From Paenibacillus hemerocallicola (lineage in GTDB: Bacteria > Bacillota > Bacilli > Paenibacillales > NBRC-103111), in NCBI RefSeq assembly GCF_006265175.1, contig NZ_VDCQ01000005.1, forward strand, positions 163,448 to 227,447: a DNA stretch of 64,000 nucleotides, written 5' to 3'. The first letter of the stretch is position 1, and each line of letters opens with the position of its first letter. The notes under the pieces are model-generated. The model ran no database searches. It worked only from the letters and a program-made list of their open reading frames with translations, and was not told where the DNA came from. Of the stretch, positions 1 to 8,510 are shown piece after piece. The position numbers and the translations under genes were made by a program.

Positions 1-243
1 ACGCTCAATCCGGACAAAGATACCGCCAGTCCGGCCATGTGCACGCTGCTAGCGCTCAACACCGCCAGCATTACGCTCATTCCGACTACGCTGATTGCGA
101 TCCGGATGAACTACAATTCCGCCAATCCAGCGGAAATCGTCGGTACGACGCTAATCGCCACCGCTATTGCGACGATGGCGGCCATACTGGCCGACCGATG
201 GTGCCGAAGGCGGTTGCTCGCCAAAACCGTGCCGAAAGGATGA
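1..243 (+). CDS. spmA: Spore maturation protein A, C-terminal part (partial)
   Basis: The reading frame is open from the first base and ends in a TGA at 241-243, so only the last 80 residues are visible. The segment holds hydrophobic helices followed by a basic tail, as expected for the end of the integral membrane protein SpmA. In B. subtilis SpmA and SpmB are needed for spore core dehydration and cortex maturation. The call depends mainly on the gene directly downstream, which is a clear spmB starting seven bases later, and on the following rluB-res order, which matches B. subtilis. Start and N-terminus lie outside the window. Confidence 0.8.
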   Translation, partial: TLNPDKDTASPAMCTLLALNTASITLIPTTLIAIRMNYNSANPAEIVGTTLIATAIATMAAILADRWCRRRLLAKTVPKG

Positions 244-249
244 TCGCGC

Positions 250-792
250 TTGTACTCGCTCGTCTCCGTTATGTCCGCTTGGGCTATTCCGGTATTGATC
301 GTACTCATTCCGCTGTATGCGGTATACAAAAAAGTGCCCGTATACGAATCGTTCGTCGAGGGAGCGAAGGACGGCTTCGATACGGCGGTGAAAATTATTC
401 CGCACCTTGTCGGCATGATGGTGGCGATCGGCGTATTCCGCGCCTCCGGCGCCATGGATTTGATGATCGGCTGGCTGAAGCCGGCGCTGGCGCTTGTCGG
501 CGTGCCGGGAGAAGTGCTGCCGCTAGCCATACTGAGACCGATTACCGGTTCCGGGTCTTTGGCCTATACGGCAGATCTGATCGGGCAATTCGGTCCCGAT
601 TCGATGATCGGGCGCATCGCTTCTACTATACAAGGGAGCACGGATACGACCTTGTACGTGCTGACCGTCTATTTCGGAGCGGTAGGCATCCGCAAGGGAA
701 GGTACGCGCTCAAGGTCGGACTGTTCTCCGATTTGGTCGGCTTTGTCGCGGCAGTGGCCATCTGCTTGATCGTTTTTACGACGGCCGGATGA
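250..792 (+). CDS. spmB: Spore maturation protein B
   Basis: This 180-residue protein is a multi-helix membrane protein of the nucleoside-recognition (Gate) domain type. The segment around residues 45-60 (PHLVGMMVAIGVFRASGA) and the later PITGSGSLAYTAD stretch are typical of SpmB. Its length matches the family. Translation probably starts at the TTG at 250, with AAAGGATGA just upstream overlapping the spmA stop, so spmA and spmB are likely coupled. The product acts with SpmA in the forespore envelope during core dehydration. A hairpin follows at 812-835. Confidence 0.9.
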   Translation: MYSLVSVMSAWAIPVLIVLIPLYAVYKKVPVYESFVEGAKDGFDTAVKIIPHLVGMMVAIGVFRASGAMDLMIGWLKPALALVGVPGEVLPLAILRPITGSGSLAYTADLIGQFGPDSMIGRIASTIQGSTDTTLYVLTVYFGAVGIRKGRYALKVGLFSDLVGFVAAVAICLIVFTTAG

Positions 793-811
793 TGCACATA
801 AAGAAATAACC

Positions 812-843
812 GGGTCGACCACAAAAGGGTCGGCCTGTTTGCT
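812..843 (+). terminator. Probable terminator after spmAB
   Basis: GGTCGACC (813-820) can pair with GGTCGGCC (828-835), including one G-U pair, and a T-rich but interrupted tail follows. It sits 20 bases after the spmB stop. Confidence 0.55.
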
Positions 844-891
844 TTGGGCGGCTTGACGGGAATCGCGCGCACCACCGGACGTCTGCCTCCA

Positions 892-1080
892 TATAATGAA
901 GCAGCGCTTGAATGCCGGTGATTAACTGAGCGGAAGGTTTGGAGCAATGCCGCAGAAGCGTTAGCGTTCGTGTTTGTATCCGGAATCGGAAAATCCGGAA
1001 ACAACGACGATCGGAGGCACATTCCAAACCGGCAGCGGAGCTAATCATTGGTATTCTAGGAGAGGCGAGGTGAAGAACGG
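892..1080 (+). promoter_or_regulatory. Putative promoter -10 and structured leader before the amidase-like gene
   Basis: A TATAAT lies at 892-897, with no convincing -35 at normal spacing. The following 180 bases contain GGTTTGGA (936-943) and its exact complement TCCAAACC (1023-1030), with a smaller TCCGGA/TCCGGA pair of arms between them. This could fold into a closed leader RNA. I do not recognise a known riboswitch class. The gene's ribosome-binding site, GAGGTGA, follows just before the ATG at 1081. Confidence 0.3.
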
Positions 1081-1422
1081 ATGCGGCCGACCGGCATCAC
1101 GATCCATCAGTCCGTCTGCACGGCGATTAACGGCAAAGGCTACGATTTCTATATTACGCGCGACGGAACGATTATCCCGGCATCCGAATCGACCGACCCG
1201 ACCCGAATCCATATTTGCGTGGAGGGAGACTTTTCACGCCCCGAGGAAACGGTGTCCGGCTTGATGGAGGAGCAGTTTTTCATTTTGCAGAAACTGGTTC
1301 AGCGCATATCGGAGACGTTCGGATTTCAGCCTGTCGATTTGATCTCGCATACGGACAAATGTCCGGGGAAACACTTTCCATGGTCCGAACTTGTGATTTC
1401 TCCAAAGGATGGTTATCATTAG
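1081..1422 (+). CDS. Short N-acetylmuramoyl-L-alanine amidase-like (PGRP fold) protein
   Basis: This 113-residue protein looks like a minimal Amidase_2/PGRP domain. A histidine sits in the first strand (ITIHQS, residue 9), and the C-terminal segment ISHTDKCPGKHFPW carries the second histidine and the cysteine expected for zinc binding near the active site. There is no signal peptide or cell-wall-binding domain, so either it acts in the cytosol or mother cell, or it is exported by an unusual route. GAGGTGA precedes the ATG. The family cleaves the amide bond between muramic acid and L-alanine, but a domain this short may bind rather than cleave. It lies between spmB and rluB, away from any recycling operon. 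Confidence 0.6.
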   Translation: MRPTGITIHQSVCTAINGKGYDFYITRDGTIIPASESTDPTRIHICVEGDFSRPEETVSGLMEEQFFILQKLVQRISETFGFQPVDLISHTDKCPGKHFPWSELVISPKDGYH

Positions 1423-1439
1423 GTTGAGGTGACCATTCA

Positions 1440-2189
1440 ATGGAACGATTGCAAAAAGTATTGGCCCAGGCGGGCGTAGCTTCCCGACGCAAATGCGAGG
1501 AATATATCGAAGCGGGCAGGGTGCAAGTGAACGATGAGACGGTAACGACGCTTGGGGCCAAAGTCGACCCCGCCGTCGATGCGATAAAAGTGGACGGGCG
1601 ACCGATCAACCGGCAGCGCATGCAATATTTGCTGTTCAACAAGCCGAAGGGCGTCATTACGAGCACCTCCGATCCGGAAGGACGGAATGTCGTAAGCGAC
1701 TACATCAAGGACGTCAAGGAGCGGGTATATCCGGTCGGACGTCTCGATTATGACAGCGAAGGCGTTCTACTCCTGACGAACGACGGGGAGCTGGCCAACC
1801 TGCTCACTCACCCGAGACATCACGTTCCGAAAACTTATCACGCTACGGTCAAAGGGGTGCCGCACGGCGATTTGCTGGACAAGCTGCGGGGCGGCATCAA
1901 GCTGGAAGACGGCATCACCGCGCCTGCCGAAGTCGAGTATGTGGATATCAATCCGGACAAAAACGAAACGATCGTGTCCATCACGATCCACGAAGGCCGC
2001 AATCGTCAAGTGCGCCGCATGTTCGAGGCGATTTCGTATCCGGTCATCAAGCTGAAGCGCATCCAGTTCGGAACTTTGCTGCTGGCCGGCCTGCAGAGAG
2101 GCAAGCACCGCGCGCTCGGCAAGGCGGAAATCGAGGAGCTTCGAGAGAGCGCTCTACAGTCACATAATGTTCAAAAAAGTCCGGAATGA
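1440..2189 (+). CDS. rluB: Ribosomal large subunit pseudouridine synthase B
   Basis: This 249-residue protein has an N-terminal S4 RNA-binding domain (residues 1-60, RLQKVLAQAGVASRRKCEEYI). The pseudouridine synthase core follows, with the catalytic-loop motif GRLDYDSEGVLLLTNDG near residue 100, where the aspartate of RLDYDS is the nucleophile. It is the RluB/RsuA family enzyme that modifies 23S rRNA in helix 89. AGGTGA stands eight bases before the ATG at 1440. The gene lies between spmB and resA, as ypuL (rluB) does in B. subtilis. Length is normal for the family and all core motifs are intact. Confidence 0.93.
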   Translation: MERLQKVLAQAGVASRRKCEEYIEAGRVQVNDETVTTLGAKVDPAVDAIKVDGRPINRQRMQYLLFNKPKGVITSTSDPEGRNVVSDYIKDVKERVYPVGRLDYDSEGVLLLTNDGELANLLTHPRHHVPKTYHATVKGVPHGDLLDKLRGGIKLEDGITAPAEVEYVDINPDKNETIVSITIHEGRNRQVRRMFEAISYPVIKLKRIQFGTLLLAGLQRGKHRALGKAEIEELRESALQSHNVQKSPE

Positions 2190-2215
2190 CGGCGTTTTTT
2201 CTTGAACGATTTCGC

Positions 2216-2221
2216 TATAAT
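2216..2221 (+). promoter_or_regulatory. -10 element of a probable resABC promoter
   Basis: A perfect TATAAT lies 26 bases after the rluB stop. No good -35 hexamer is visible, so an activator is plausible (ResD activates resA in B. subtilis). Its position inside the longest resA reading frame supports the later GTG start at 2265. Confidence 0.45.
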
Positions 2222-2264
2222 GGGTGTAGCCGCATTCATATTACGAAATGTAGGTGATCCGCAG

Positions 2265-2789
2265 GTGCGCGAGCATAAGAAATGGATTCAAGGCATCATA
2301 TTGACCGCGGTTTTGCTGATCGGAGGATATACGATAGGGAGCAGCCTGTTCGCCAAGGACGATATTCCGAGGGAAGGGAGCACTGCTCCTGATTTTTCGT
2401 TAACAGGGCTCGACGGAACCAAGACCGAGCTGTCCGACTATCGGGGCAAGGCAGTTATGGTCAATTTCTGGGGTTCCTGGTGCGAGCCGTGCATCCGCGA
2501 AATGCCGGCCATCCAAAGGCAATACGAGAAGTGGAAAGATAAGGGGCTCGTCGTGCTCGGCCTTAATTTGGACGAAAGCAAAGTGACCGTACAAAGCTAC
2601 GTCAAGCAAACCGGCGTGACGTTCCCGATCCTGTTCGACAAGGAGCTGCGCATGAGGGACCGGTATGCGGTCCGGTACTACCCGACAACGTTCTTCATCG
2701 ATCCGGCAGGTAAAATCGTAAAAATCGCGGTATTGGAAATGGATGACGATTACATCGAGCAGATGGTCCGTTCGATGCTGAAACTGTAA
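2265..2789 (+). CDS. resA: Thiol-disulfide oxidoreductase ResA
   Basis: A membrane-anchored thioredoxin-like protein that reduces the cysteines of apocytochrome c before heme attachment. From the GTG at 2265 it has 174 residues: a short basic N-terminus, one transmembrane anchor (about residues 7-28), then a thioredoxin fold with the active site WCEPC (cysteines 73 and 76) and the later cis-proline region YYPTTFF. I chose this start because AGGTGAT stands six bases upstream. The open frame runs back to 2202, but that part overlaps a TATAAT, and B. subtilis ResA has a similarly short N-terminus. It is the first gene of the resABC operon. Confidence 0.92.
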   Translation: MREHKKWIQGIILTAVLLIGGYTIGSSLFAKDDIPREGSTAPDFSLTGLDGTKTELSDYRGKAVMVNFWGSWCEPCIREMPAIQRQYEKWKDKGLVVLGLNLDESKVTVQSYVKQTGVTFPILFDKELRMRDRYAVRYYPTTFFIDPAGKIVKIAVLEMDDDYIEQMVRSMLKL

Positions 2790-2805
2790 AGGAGCGATAC
2801 ACCCC

Positions 2806-4485
2806 GTGATTGTGAACACGAAATGCGAATGCGGGCACCAAAATCATGTGGGAACCGTATTGTGCGAGTCGTGCGGGAAACCGCTTTATGACGACTTGGG
2901 GGACGCTCCGCTCGAAATGCGTTACGACGGCGTCGCCCGTCGTTCCCAGAAGGCGAACCCGTCCGTGCTCGATCGGGTATGGAATTTCTTCTCGTCGGTC
3001 AAGGTAGCGATTTATCTCATTTTGGCCACGCTGGTCGGCTCCATACTGGGATCGATATACCCGCAGGAAAATACGTTTCTCAACATCGATCCGGCCAAGT
3101 ACTACAAGGACACGTACGGCTGGACGGGCGATCTGTATTACAAGCTAGGTTTGTCCGACACGTACGGCTCTTGGTGGTTTATCGGTCTGCTCGTGTGCAT
3201 CGGAACCTCGCTCGTCATCTGCAGCCTGGATCGGGTGCTTCCGCTGTACCGCGCGCTCAGCAAGCAGCAAATTCGGAAACATTTGAACTTTATTTTACGG
3301 CAAAAAATCGTCTACGCCGACACGATCCCGTCGATCGGTTCCGAGCCGGCGAAAGCAGAGGCCTGGGTGGAGGAAGCGGCTGCCAAGCTGCGCAAAAAAG
3401 GCTATCGGGTCCATACGGACGGCGCCGCGCTGCTCGCGGAGAAACATCGATTCAGCCGTTGGGGACCGTACGTCAACCATATCGGGCTGATCATTTTTTT
3501 GCTCGCCGTTTTGATGAGAGGGCTCCCGGGCTGGCAATTGGACGAGTATGTCGGGTTTCTCGAAGGCGAGCCGACGAAAATACCGGAAACCCACTATTTT
3601 CTGAAAAACGAGCAGTTCAACGTGGAGTTTTATACCGAGGACGAAATGACCGAGAAGTTTCGCGATAAAGGGCAAACGGTCGCGAAGCTTTACGAGACGA
3701 AGGCGGTATTGTACGAATGTACGGCCGATTGCGACGGAACGAACGGCGAGCCCAAGCTCAAGGAGCTTACCCGGCAAAGCATTACCGTCAATCACCCCTT
3801 GAACTATAAAGGGCTGCTCGCCTATCAGTTCGATTATTCGCAGACGCCCCGGCTGCTGTCCGTCAAGCCGCTGCTCAAAAACAAGCAAACCGGACAGTCT
3901 TACGGCCCGTTTACTCTAAAGATGAAAAATCCGGTCGATATGTACGATGCCGGACCCTACAAGCTTAAGCTGAAAGATTATTTCCCCGATTTCTCGATCA
4001 ACGATAAAGGGGTTCCGATTACGGTATCCAACGAGCCAAACGCACCGGCTTTCGTCTTTACGATTACGGGGCCCGGAATTCCGGCGGACGGACAAGCTTA
4101 CTTGTACTTTCCCCGGGAGATCGACAAAGAGAAATACAGCCAGGACAAAATCAACGGGGCTTTCGGAAGCGAGTGGGATATTTCCGTCAATTCGATGGCC
4201 GATGTCGAAATCGCCAACTTCACGAGCTATTTGAACATCCGCAGAGATACGGCGCTGCCTTACATTTTTGCCGGTGCGGGGTTATTTCTGGTGGGCGTGG
4301 TCATGGGGCTGTATTGGCAGCATCGGCGCATCTGGATCCGATTTGACGAAGGAAACAAAATGTCGCTGGGCGCGCATACGAATAAAAACTGGTACGGGCT
4401 GCGCAACGAAGTAGCGGGGATGCTGAACAAGATGGGCATCGAAATCGCTCCGAAGCAGTTGTCCAATGAGGTGAACAAAACTTGA
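2806..4485 (+). CDS. resB: Cytochrome c biogenesis protein ResB with an N-terminal zinc ribbon
   Basis: This 559-residue membrane protein forms the System II heme handling and ligation complex with ResC. Transmembrane helices appear near residues 60-85, 115-135, 220-240 and 485-505, with a large extracytoplasmic domain between the last two. The first 25 residues carry cysteines 7, 9, 20 and 23 in a CxC...CxxC pattern, a small zinc-ribbon-like module that B. subtilis ResB, as I recall it, lacks. The start is GTG, with AAAGGAG ten bases upstream. The final codons overlap the resC start by four bases, which suggests coupled translation. Confidence 0.92.
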   Translation: MIVNTKCECGHQNHVGTVLCESCGKPLYDDLGDAPLEMRYDGVARRSQKANPSVLDRVWNFFSSVKVAIYLILATLVGSILGSIYPQENTFLNIDPAKYYKDTYGWTGDLYYKLGLSDTYGSWWFIGLLVCIGTSLVICSLDRVLPLYRALSKQQIRKHLNFILRQKIVYADTIPSIGSEPAKAEAWVEEAAAKLRKKGYRVHTDGAALLAEKHRFSRWGPYVNHIGLIIFLLAVLMRGLPGWQLDEYVGFLEGEPTKIPETHYFLKNEQFNVEFYTEDEMTEKFRDKGQTVAKLYETKAVLYECTADCDGTNGEPKLKELTRQSITVNHPLNYKGLLAYQFDYSQTPRLLSVKPLLKNKQTGQSYGPFTLKMKNPVDMYDAGPYKLKLKDYFPDFSINDKGVPITVSNEPNAPAFVFTITGPGIPADGQAYLYFPREIDKEKYSQDKINGAFGSEWDISVNSMADVEIANFTSYLNIRRDTALPYIFAGAGLFLVGVVMGLYWQHRRIWIRFDEGNKMSLGAHTNKNWYGLRNEVAGMLNKMGIEIAPKQLSNEVNKT

Positions 4486-5741
4486 ATACGGAATCGTTAA
4501 GCGGAACATTTCTATTGATAGCCTTTATCCTGTATACGCTGTCGTTTGTCGTGTACGGTATCGCCGTTACGGGGAAAAAGTGGAGCTCCCGCGATCCGGA
4601 GACCCACGCGAAAAGGTGGGGCAAGCTCGGACTCGTGCTGACCTTGGTCGGCTTCGCCTCGCAGCTTGGCTATTTCTTTACACGCTGGTATGCGGCGGGG
4701 CATATCCCGGTCAGCAACATGTTCGAATTTCTGACGTTCCTCTCGATGATGATCGCCCTTGCGTTCGTCATCGTCTATTCGATCTATCGCGTAACCGTGC
4801 TCGGCATGTTCGCGATGCCGGTGTGCGTTATTATTCTCGCCTATGCACTCGTGTTTCCGCCGGACATTCAGCCGCTTATCCCGGCATTGCAAAGCTACTG
4901 GCTGAAAATTCACGTTACGACGGCCGCATTCTCCGAAGCGTTTTTCGCGGTCGGCTTCGCCGCGGGGCTGATGTACTTGCTGCGCGTCGTCAATTTCAAA
5001 GGCACGTCGAAAGCGGACCGCCGCGAGCGTCGCGGGGTGGAAGTAGTCATCTTCGTCGTGCTCACGACCGTGGCGTTCGTTATCACCGTATTCGTGTTCA
5101 AGGGAATGGGCTATGAAGCGAAGTTTGTAAGCGAAGTTACGAAGATTGATCAGAACGGCCAGGAATACGTGGAGAAGAGCAACGTGGACTACGTGCTGCC
5201 GCCGATCGTCAAGCCGTTCAACAGTACGGCCGAATCGATGCAGCCGTTTCTCGGCATATCCGAGCCCCTGTTCGAAGCGCCTTCCTGGATGAACGGGATC
5301 AATGCCGGACGCAAGCTGAACACGTTTATATGGTCGCTCATAGCGGGGCTGATCTTGTACGTTTTGCTGCGACTGATCTTGCGCAAGCAAATCGGGGCGG
5401 CGATCCAGCCGGCCACAAGCGGGATGGATCCGGAAGATTTGGATGAAATCAGCTACCGGGCGATCGCCATCGGATTTCCGCTGTTTACGCTGGGCGCGCT
5501 CATTTTCGCGATGATTTGGGCTCACGAGGCGTGGGGAAGGTTCTGGGGCTGGGACCCGAAGGAAGTATGGGCGCTTATTACTTGGCTATACTACACCGCC
5601 TATCTCCACTTCAGGCTATCGCGCGGCTGGCAGGGCCGCAAATCGGCATGGATGGCCGTTATCGGTTTCGTCGTCGTCATGTTTACGAATGTGGGCGTCA
5701 ATTTGATTATAGCGGGTCTTCACTCGTACGCGGGCGTATAA
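4482..5741 (+). CDS. resC: Cytochrome c biogenesis protein ResC (CcsA/CcsB type)
   Basis: This 419-residue polytopic membrane protein carries the tryptophan-rich heme-binding WWD motif (WGRFWGWDPKEVWALITW) near residue 350, between conserved histidine-containing helices. With ResB it exports heme and attaches it to cytochrome c. The start is a TTG overlapping the resB stop (TTGA), preceded by AGGTGA. An extra soluble loop of roughly 90 residues lies between helices at about residues 210-280. The resD gene follows after 22 bases, so resABCDE may be partly co-transcribed, as in B. subtilis. Confidence 0.93.
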   Translation: MNTESLSGTFLLIAFILYTLSFVVYGIAVTGKKWSSRDPETHAKRWGKLGLVLTLVGFASQLGYFFTRWYAAGHIPVSNMFEFLTFLSMMIALAFVIVYSIYRVTVLGMFAMPVCVIILAYALVFPPDIQPLIPALQSYWLKIHVTTAAFSEAFFAVGFAAGLMYLLRVVNFKGTSKADRRERRGVEVVIFVVLTTVAFVITVFVFKGMGYEAKFVSEVTKIDQNGQEYVEKSNVDYVLPPIVKPFNSTAESMQPFLGISEPLFEAPSWMNGINAGRKLNTFIWSLIAGLILYVLLRLILRKQIGAAIQPATSGMDPEDLDEISYRAIAIGFPLFTLGALIFAMIWAHEAWGRFWGWDPKEVWALITWLYYTAYLHFRLSRGWQGRKSAWMAVIGFVVVMFTNVGVNLIIAGLHSYAGV

Positions 5742-5763
5742 GGTTTAAGGAGGGTGAACGTGC

Positions 5764-6483
5764 ATGGTTGACTTGAAAGCGAGCATATTGGTGGTGGACG
5801 ACGAGGAACGGATTCGTCGCCTGCTGCGGATGTATTTGGAGAAGGAAGGGTACATCATCGACGAGGCGGAGGACGGGGAAACGGCGCTGACGAAAGCGTT
5901 GGAGGGCGATTACGATCTGATTCTGCTCGACGTGATGCTGCCGGGCATCGACGGAACGGAAGTATGCGCCCGGCTTCGGCAGGTGAAGGCGACACCGATC
6001 ATCATGCTGACGGCCAAAGGCGAGGAAGCCAACCGGGTGCAAGGCTTCGAGGTCGGCGCCGACGATTATGTGGTCAAGCCGTTCAGCCCGCGGGAAGTGA
6101 TTTATCGGGTAAAGGCGATTTTGCGCCGGTCCTCGGCGACCGCCTACTTGGCGAAGGACGCGATTCATGCGAGCAATAATATCGTATTCCCTCACCTTAT
6201 CATCGAGCATGACGCGCATCGCGTCACCGCGGGCGGGCAGGAAGTGGCGTTAACGCCCAAGGAGTACGAGCTGCTGCATTATTTGGCCACATCGCCCGAT
6301 AAAGTGTTCTCGCGCGAGGATTTGCTCAAGGATGTATGGAACTACGAATTTTTCGGCGACCTGCGCACCGTCGATACGCACGTAAAACGGCTTCGCGAGA
6401 AGCTGAATAAAGTATCGCCCGATGCGGCCTCGATGATTACGACCGTATGGGGCGTAGGGTACAAGCTCGAGGTGCCGAAATAA
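5764..6483 (+). CDS. resD: Response regulator ResD
   Basis: This 239-residue OmpR/PhoB-type regulator has a receiver domain at residues 5-125, with acidic pocket D12/D13, phosphoacceptor D56 in LILLDVMLP and K106 in MLTAKGEE. A winged-helix DNA-binding domain covers residues 140-238 (LTPKEYELLHYL, VDTHVKRLREKL, TTVWGVGYKL). In Bacillales, ResD controls genes for aerobic cytochromes and anaerobic respiration, including resABC. A strong ribosome-binding site, AAGGAGGGTGA, precedes the ATG. The kinase resE follows two bases after the stop. Confidence 0.93.
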   Translation: MVDLKASILVVDDEERIRRLLRMYLEKEGYIIDEAEDGETALTKALEGDYDLILLDVMLPGIDGTEVCARLRQVKATPIIMLTAKGEEANRVQGFEVGADDYVVKPFSPREVIYRVKAILRRSSATAYLAKDAIHASNNIVFPHLIIEHDAHRVTAGGQEVALTPKEYELLHYLATSPDKVFSREDLLKDVWNYEFFGDLRTVDTHVKRLREKLNKVSPDAASMITTVWGVGYKLEVPK

Positions 6484-6484
6484 A

Positions 6485-8299
6485 GTGAAACTTTGGAAAA
6501 GCGTAGTCGGCAAGCTGTGGATGACCATAATCGGATTAGTCGCCGTTGTTCTCGTGATCAACGGCGTCTTTATGGGACAATTTCTCGATACGAATTTCGC
6601 CAACTCCAAGGATCAGGAGCGCAGCCTGCAGAAGATGGCGGTGAAAGTGTCTGGCGATCTTACGCTTCATAAAGAGGAGTTTTCGTACGTCAATGCGGTT
6701 GCGGAATTGCTGGACGCCCAGGATGCGGCGATGATCGTGTTGAACAGCCGGCTGGAGGAGACGATACCGGCTTCCAAGGTCACGCAAATTCCGAAGCTGA
6801 GTGCATACGATTTGTTCGAACCCGAGAAGCTCGGGAAAGTATTGGAGGGCGGAACGTCACCGGCCATCTATTACGATCCGCATTCGGGCAAACGATTTTT
6901 GGCCGTCGCCGTTCCCCAGCGGGAGGCCGGCAGCAGCAAAATGACGGGAGTCGTCATTTTGTATCAGGCGCAAATATCTCTGGATTACACGCAGGCTTAT
7001 TTTCAAAACTTATTCATTATTGCGGGTGTAATCGGATTTCTGCTTACGACGCTGTTCGCGTTTTTCTTGTCGACCCGGATCACGCAGCCATTGCTGCAAA
7101 TGAAAAAGGCGGCCGACTTTATTACATTGGGCGAATACAAGACGCGTGTTCCGGTAACGTCTTCCGATGAAATCGGCGAGCTGGCGAATGCGTTCAATCA
7201 GATGACCGGTCGGCTGGACGAGACGATCAACGCGTTGAGCCACGAGAAGGAGCATTTGACCAGCGTTTTGCGCAGTATGACGGATGCGGTCATCACGCTG
7301 GACGCCGACGGAAGAGTGATCTTGACCAATCCTCAAGGCGAGCGGCTGGTCGAGGCATGGAGTGCGCTCAGTTGGGAGGAAGAAGGCGGCGAGCAGCTGG
7401 AGAAAGGGGCGCGCGCACCGGGACCGCTCCAATCGTTGTTTGCGTCGGTCGTGAGCGGCAATAAAGAAATTACGTCGACGATACACGTGCACAGCAATGT
7501 ACACTCCGTCGTCATGGCGCCGCTGTACTCGATGGAAGGGCTGCGGGGAACGGTGGCCGTACTCCGCGACGTTACGGAAGAGCATCGGCTGGACAAGCTG
7601 CGCAAGGATTTCGTCGCCAACGTCTCGCATGAGCTTCGTACGCCGCTCTCGATGCTGCAGGGGTACAGCGAAGCGCTGTTGGACGATATCGCGGCGACGC
7701 CGGAAGAGCGTCGCGAGCTGGCCCAGGTTATTCACGACGAATCGCTGCGGATGGGCAGGCTCGTGAAGGATCTGCTGGATTTGGCTAGGATGGAAGCAGG
7801 TCATATGGAGCTGCATTTTCGCGAGTTCGATATGGAGCCGCTAATCCAGAGAGTGCATCGCAAGTTCGGAGCGCTCTGCAAGGAACGCGGCATCGTGCTG
7901 AAGCTGTCTTATCCGGATACGGGCATTACGCTGCATTATGCGGACGAAGACAGGCTGGAGCAGGTTTTGACGAATTTGCTGGACAATGCGGTGCGCCATA
8001 CGCCGGAAGGCGCGGTGATCGAAATACGCGTCAATCCGCAAACCGTTCCGGAGCAAAGCGTTCTTATCGAAATCATGGACAGAGGCCGGGGCATTCCGAG
8101 GGAAGATTTGCCCTACATTTTCGAACGTTTCTACAAGGCGGATAAAGCGCGGACACGCGGTTCCTCGGGAGGGACCGGGCTCGGACTCGCCATCGTCAAA
8201 AATATCGTCGATGCGCATCAGGGTACGATCAATGCGGAGAGCGAGCTCGGCTCCGGCACTACGTTTTTCATTAAAATTCCGAACCGCATAAGAATATAA
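6485..8299 (+). CDS. resE: Sensor histidine kinase ResE
   Basis: This 604-residue membrane kinase has transmembrane helices near residues 10-30 and 175-197 flanking an extracytoplasmic sensor region of about 140 residues. HAMP (about 198-250), PAS (about 260-365), HisKA with phosphorylated histidine 382 (VSHELRTPLSML) and HATPase_c with N (LLDNAVRHT), G1 (DRGRGIP) and G2 (GGTGLGLAIV) boxes follow. It pairs with ResD. The start is GTG, with GAGGTG inside the end of resD. The linker between PAS blocks is glutamate-rich (EEEGGEQLEKG) and may be a local insertion. Unlike B. subtilis, no sigX-rsiX follows. Confidence 0.92.
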   Translation: MKLWKSVVGKLWMTIIGLVAVVLVINGVFMGQFLDTNFANSKDQERSLQKMAVKVSGDLTLHKEEFSYVNAVAELLDAQDAAMIVLNSRLEETIPASKVTQIPKLSAYDLFEPEKLGKVLEGGTSPAIYYDPHSGKRFLAVAVPQREAGSSKMTGVVILYQAQISLDYTQAYFQNLFIIAGVIGFLLTTLFAFFLSTRITQPLLQMKKAADFITLGEYKTRVPVTSSDEIGELANAFNQMTGRLDETINALSHEKEHLTSVLRSMTDAVITLDADGRVILTNPQGERLVEAWSALSWEEEGGEQLEKGARAPGPLQSLFASVVSGNKEITSTIHVHSNVHSVVMAPLYSMEGLRGTVAVLRDVTEEHRLDKLRKDFVANVSHELRTPLSMLQGYSEALLDDIAATPEERRELAQVIHDESLRMGRLVKDLLDLARMEAGHMELHFREFDMEPLIQRVHRKFGALCKERGIVLKLSYPDTGITLHYADEDRLEQVLTNLLDNAVRHTPEGAVIEIRVNPQTVPEQSVLIEIMDRGRGIPREDLPYIFERFYKADKARTRGSSGGTGLGLAIVKNIVDAHQGTINAESELGSGTTFFIKIPNRIRI

Positions 8300-8314
8300 G
8301 GTATCGAAATCATC

Positions 8315-8353
8315 AAACAGGGATAGTCCGCTATTAGCGGGCTATCCCTGTTT
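8315..8353. terminator. Terminator between convergent resE and serA
   Basis: AAACAGGGATAG (8315-8326) pairs with CTATCCCTGTTT (8342-8353) around an inner CCGCT/AGCGG stem. A/T bases at both ends mean it could serve both strands. Confidence 0.75.
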
Positions 8354-8510
8354 GCATCGTATCGGGGGAGTCGAAAATGACGTCGTCGAAATACGTCGAT
8401 AGACGGTATTCTTATCACCGTTTTTCACTGATTAACATTTCTTTTGGAGGAATATGTTGAACGACCGCGACTAATCTTGTTGTACGTGAAACAATTTCAT
8501 CGTTTTGTCG

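Noticed and set aside
853..897. TTGACG (853-858) as -35 for the TATAAT at 892
   Set aside because: The spacing is 33 bases, far beyond the usual 16-19.
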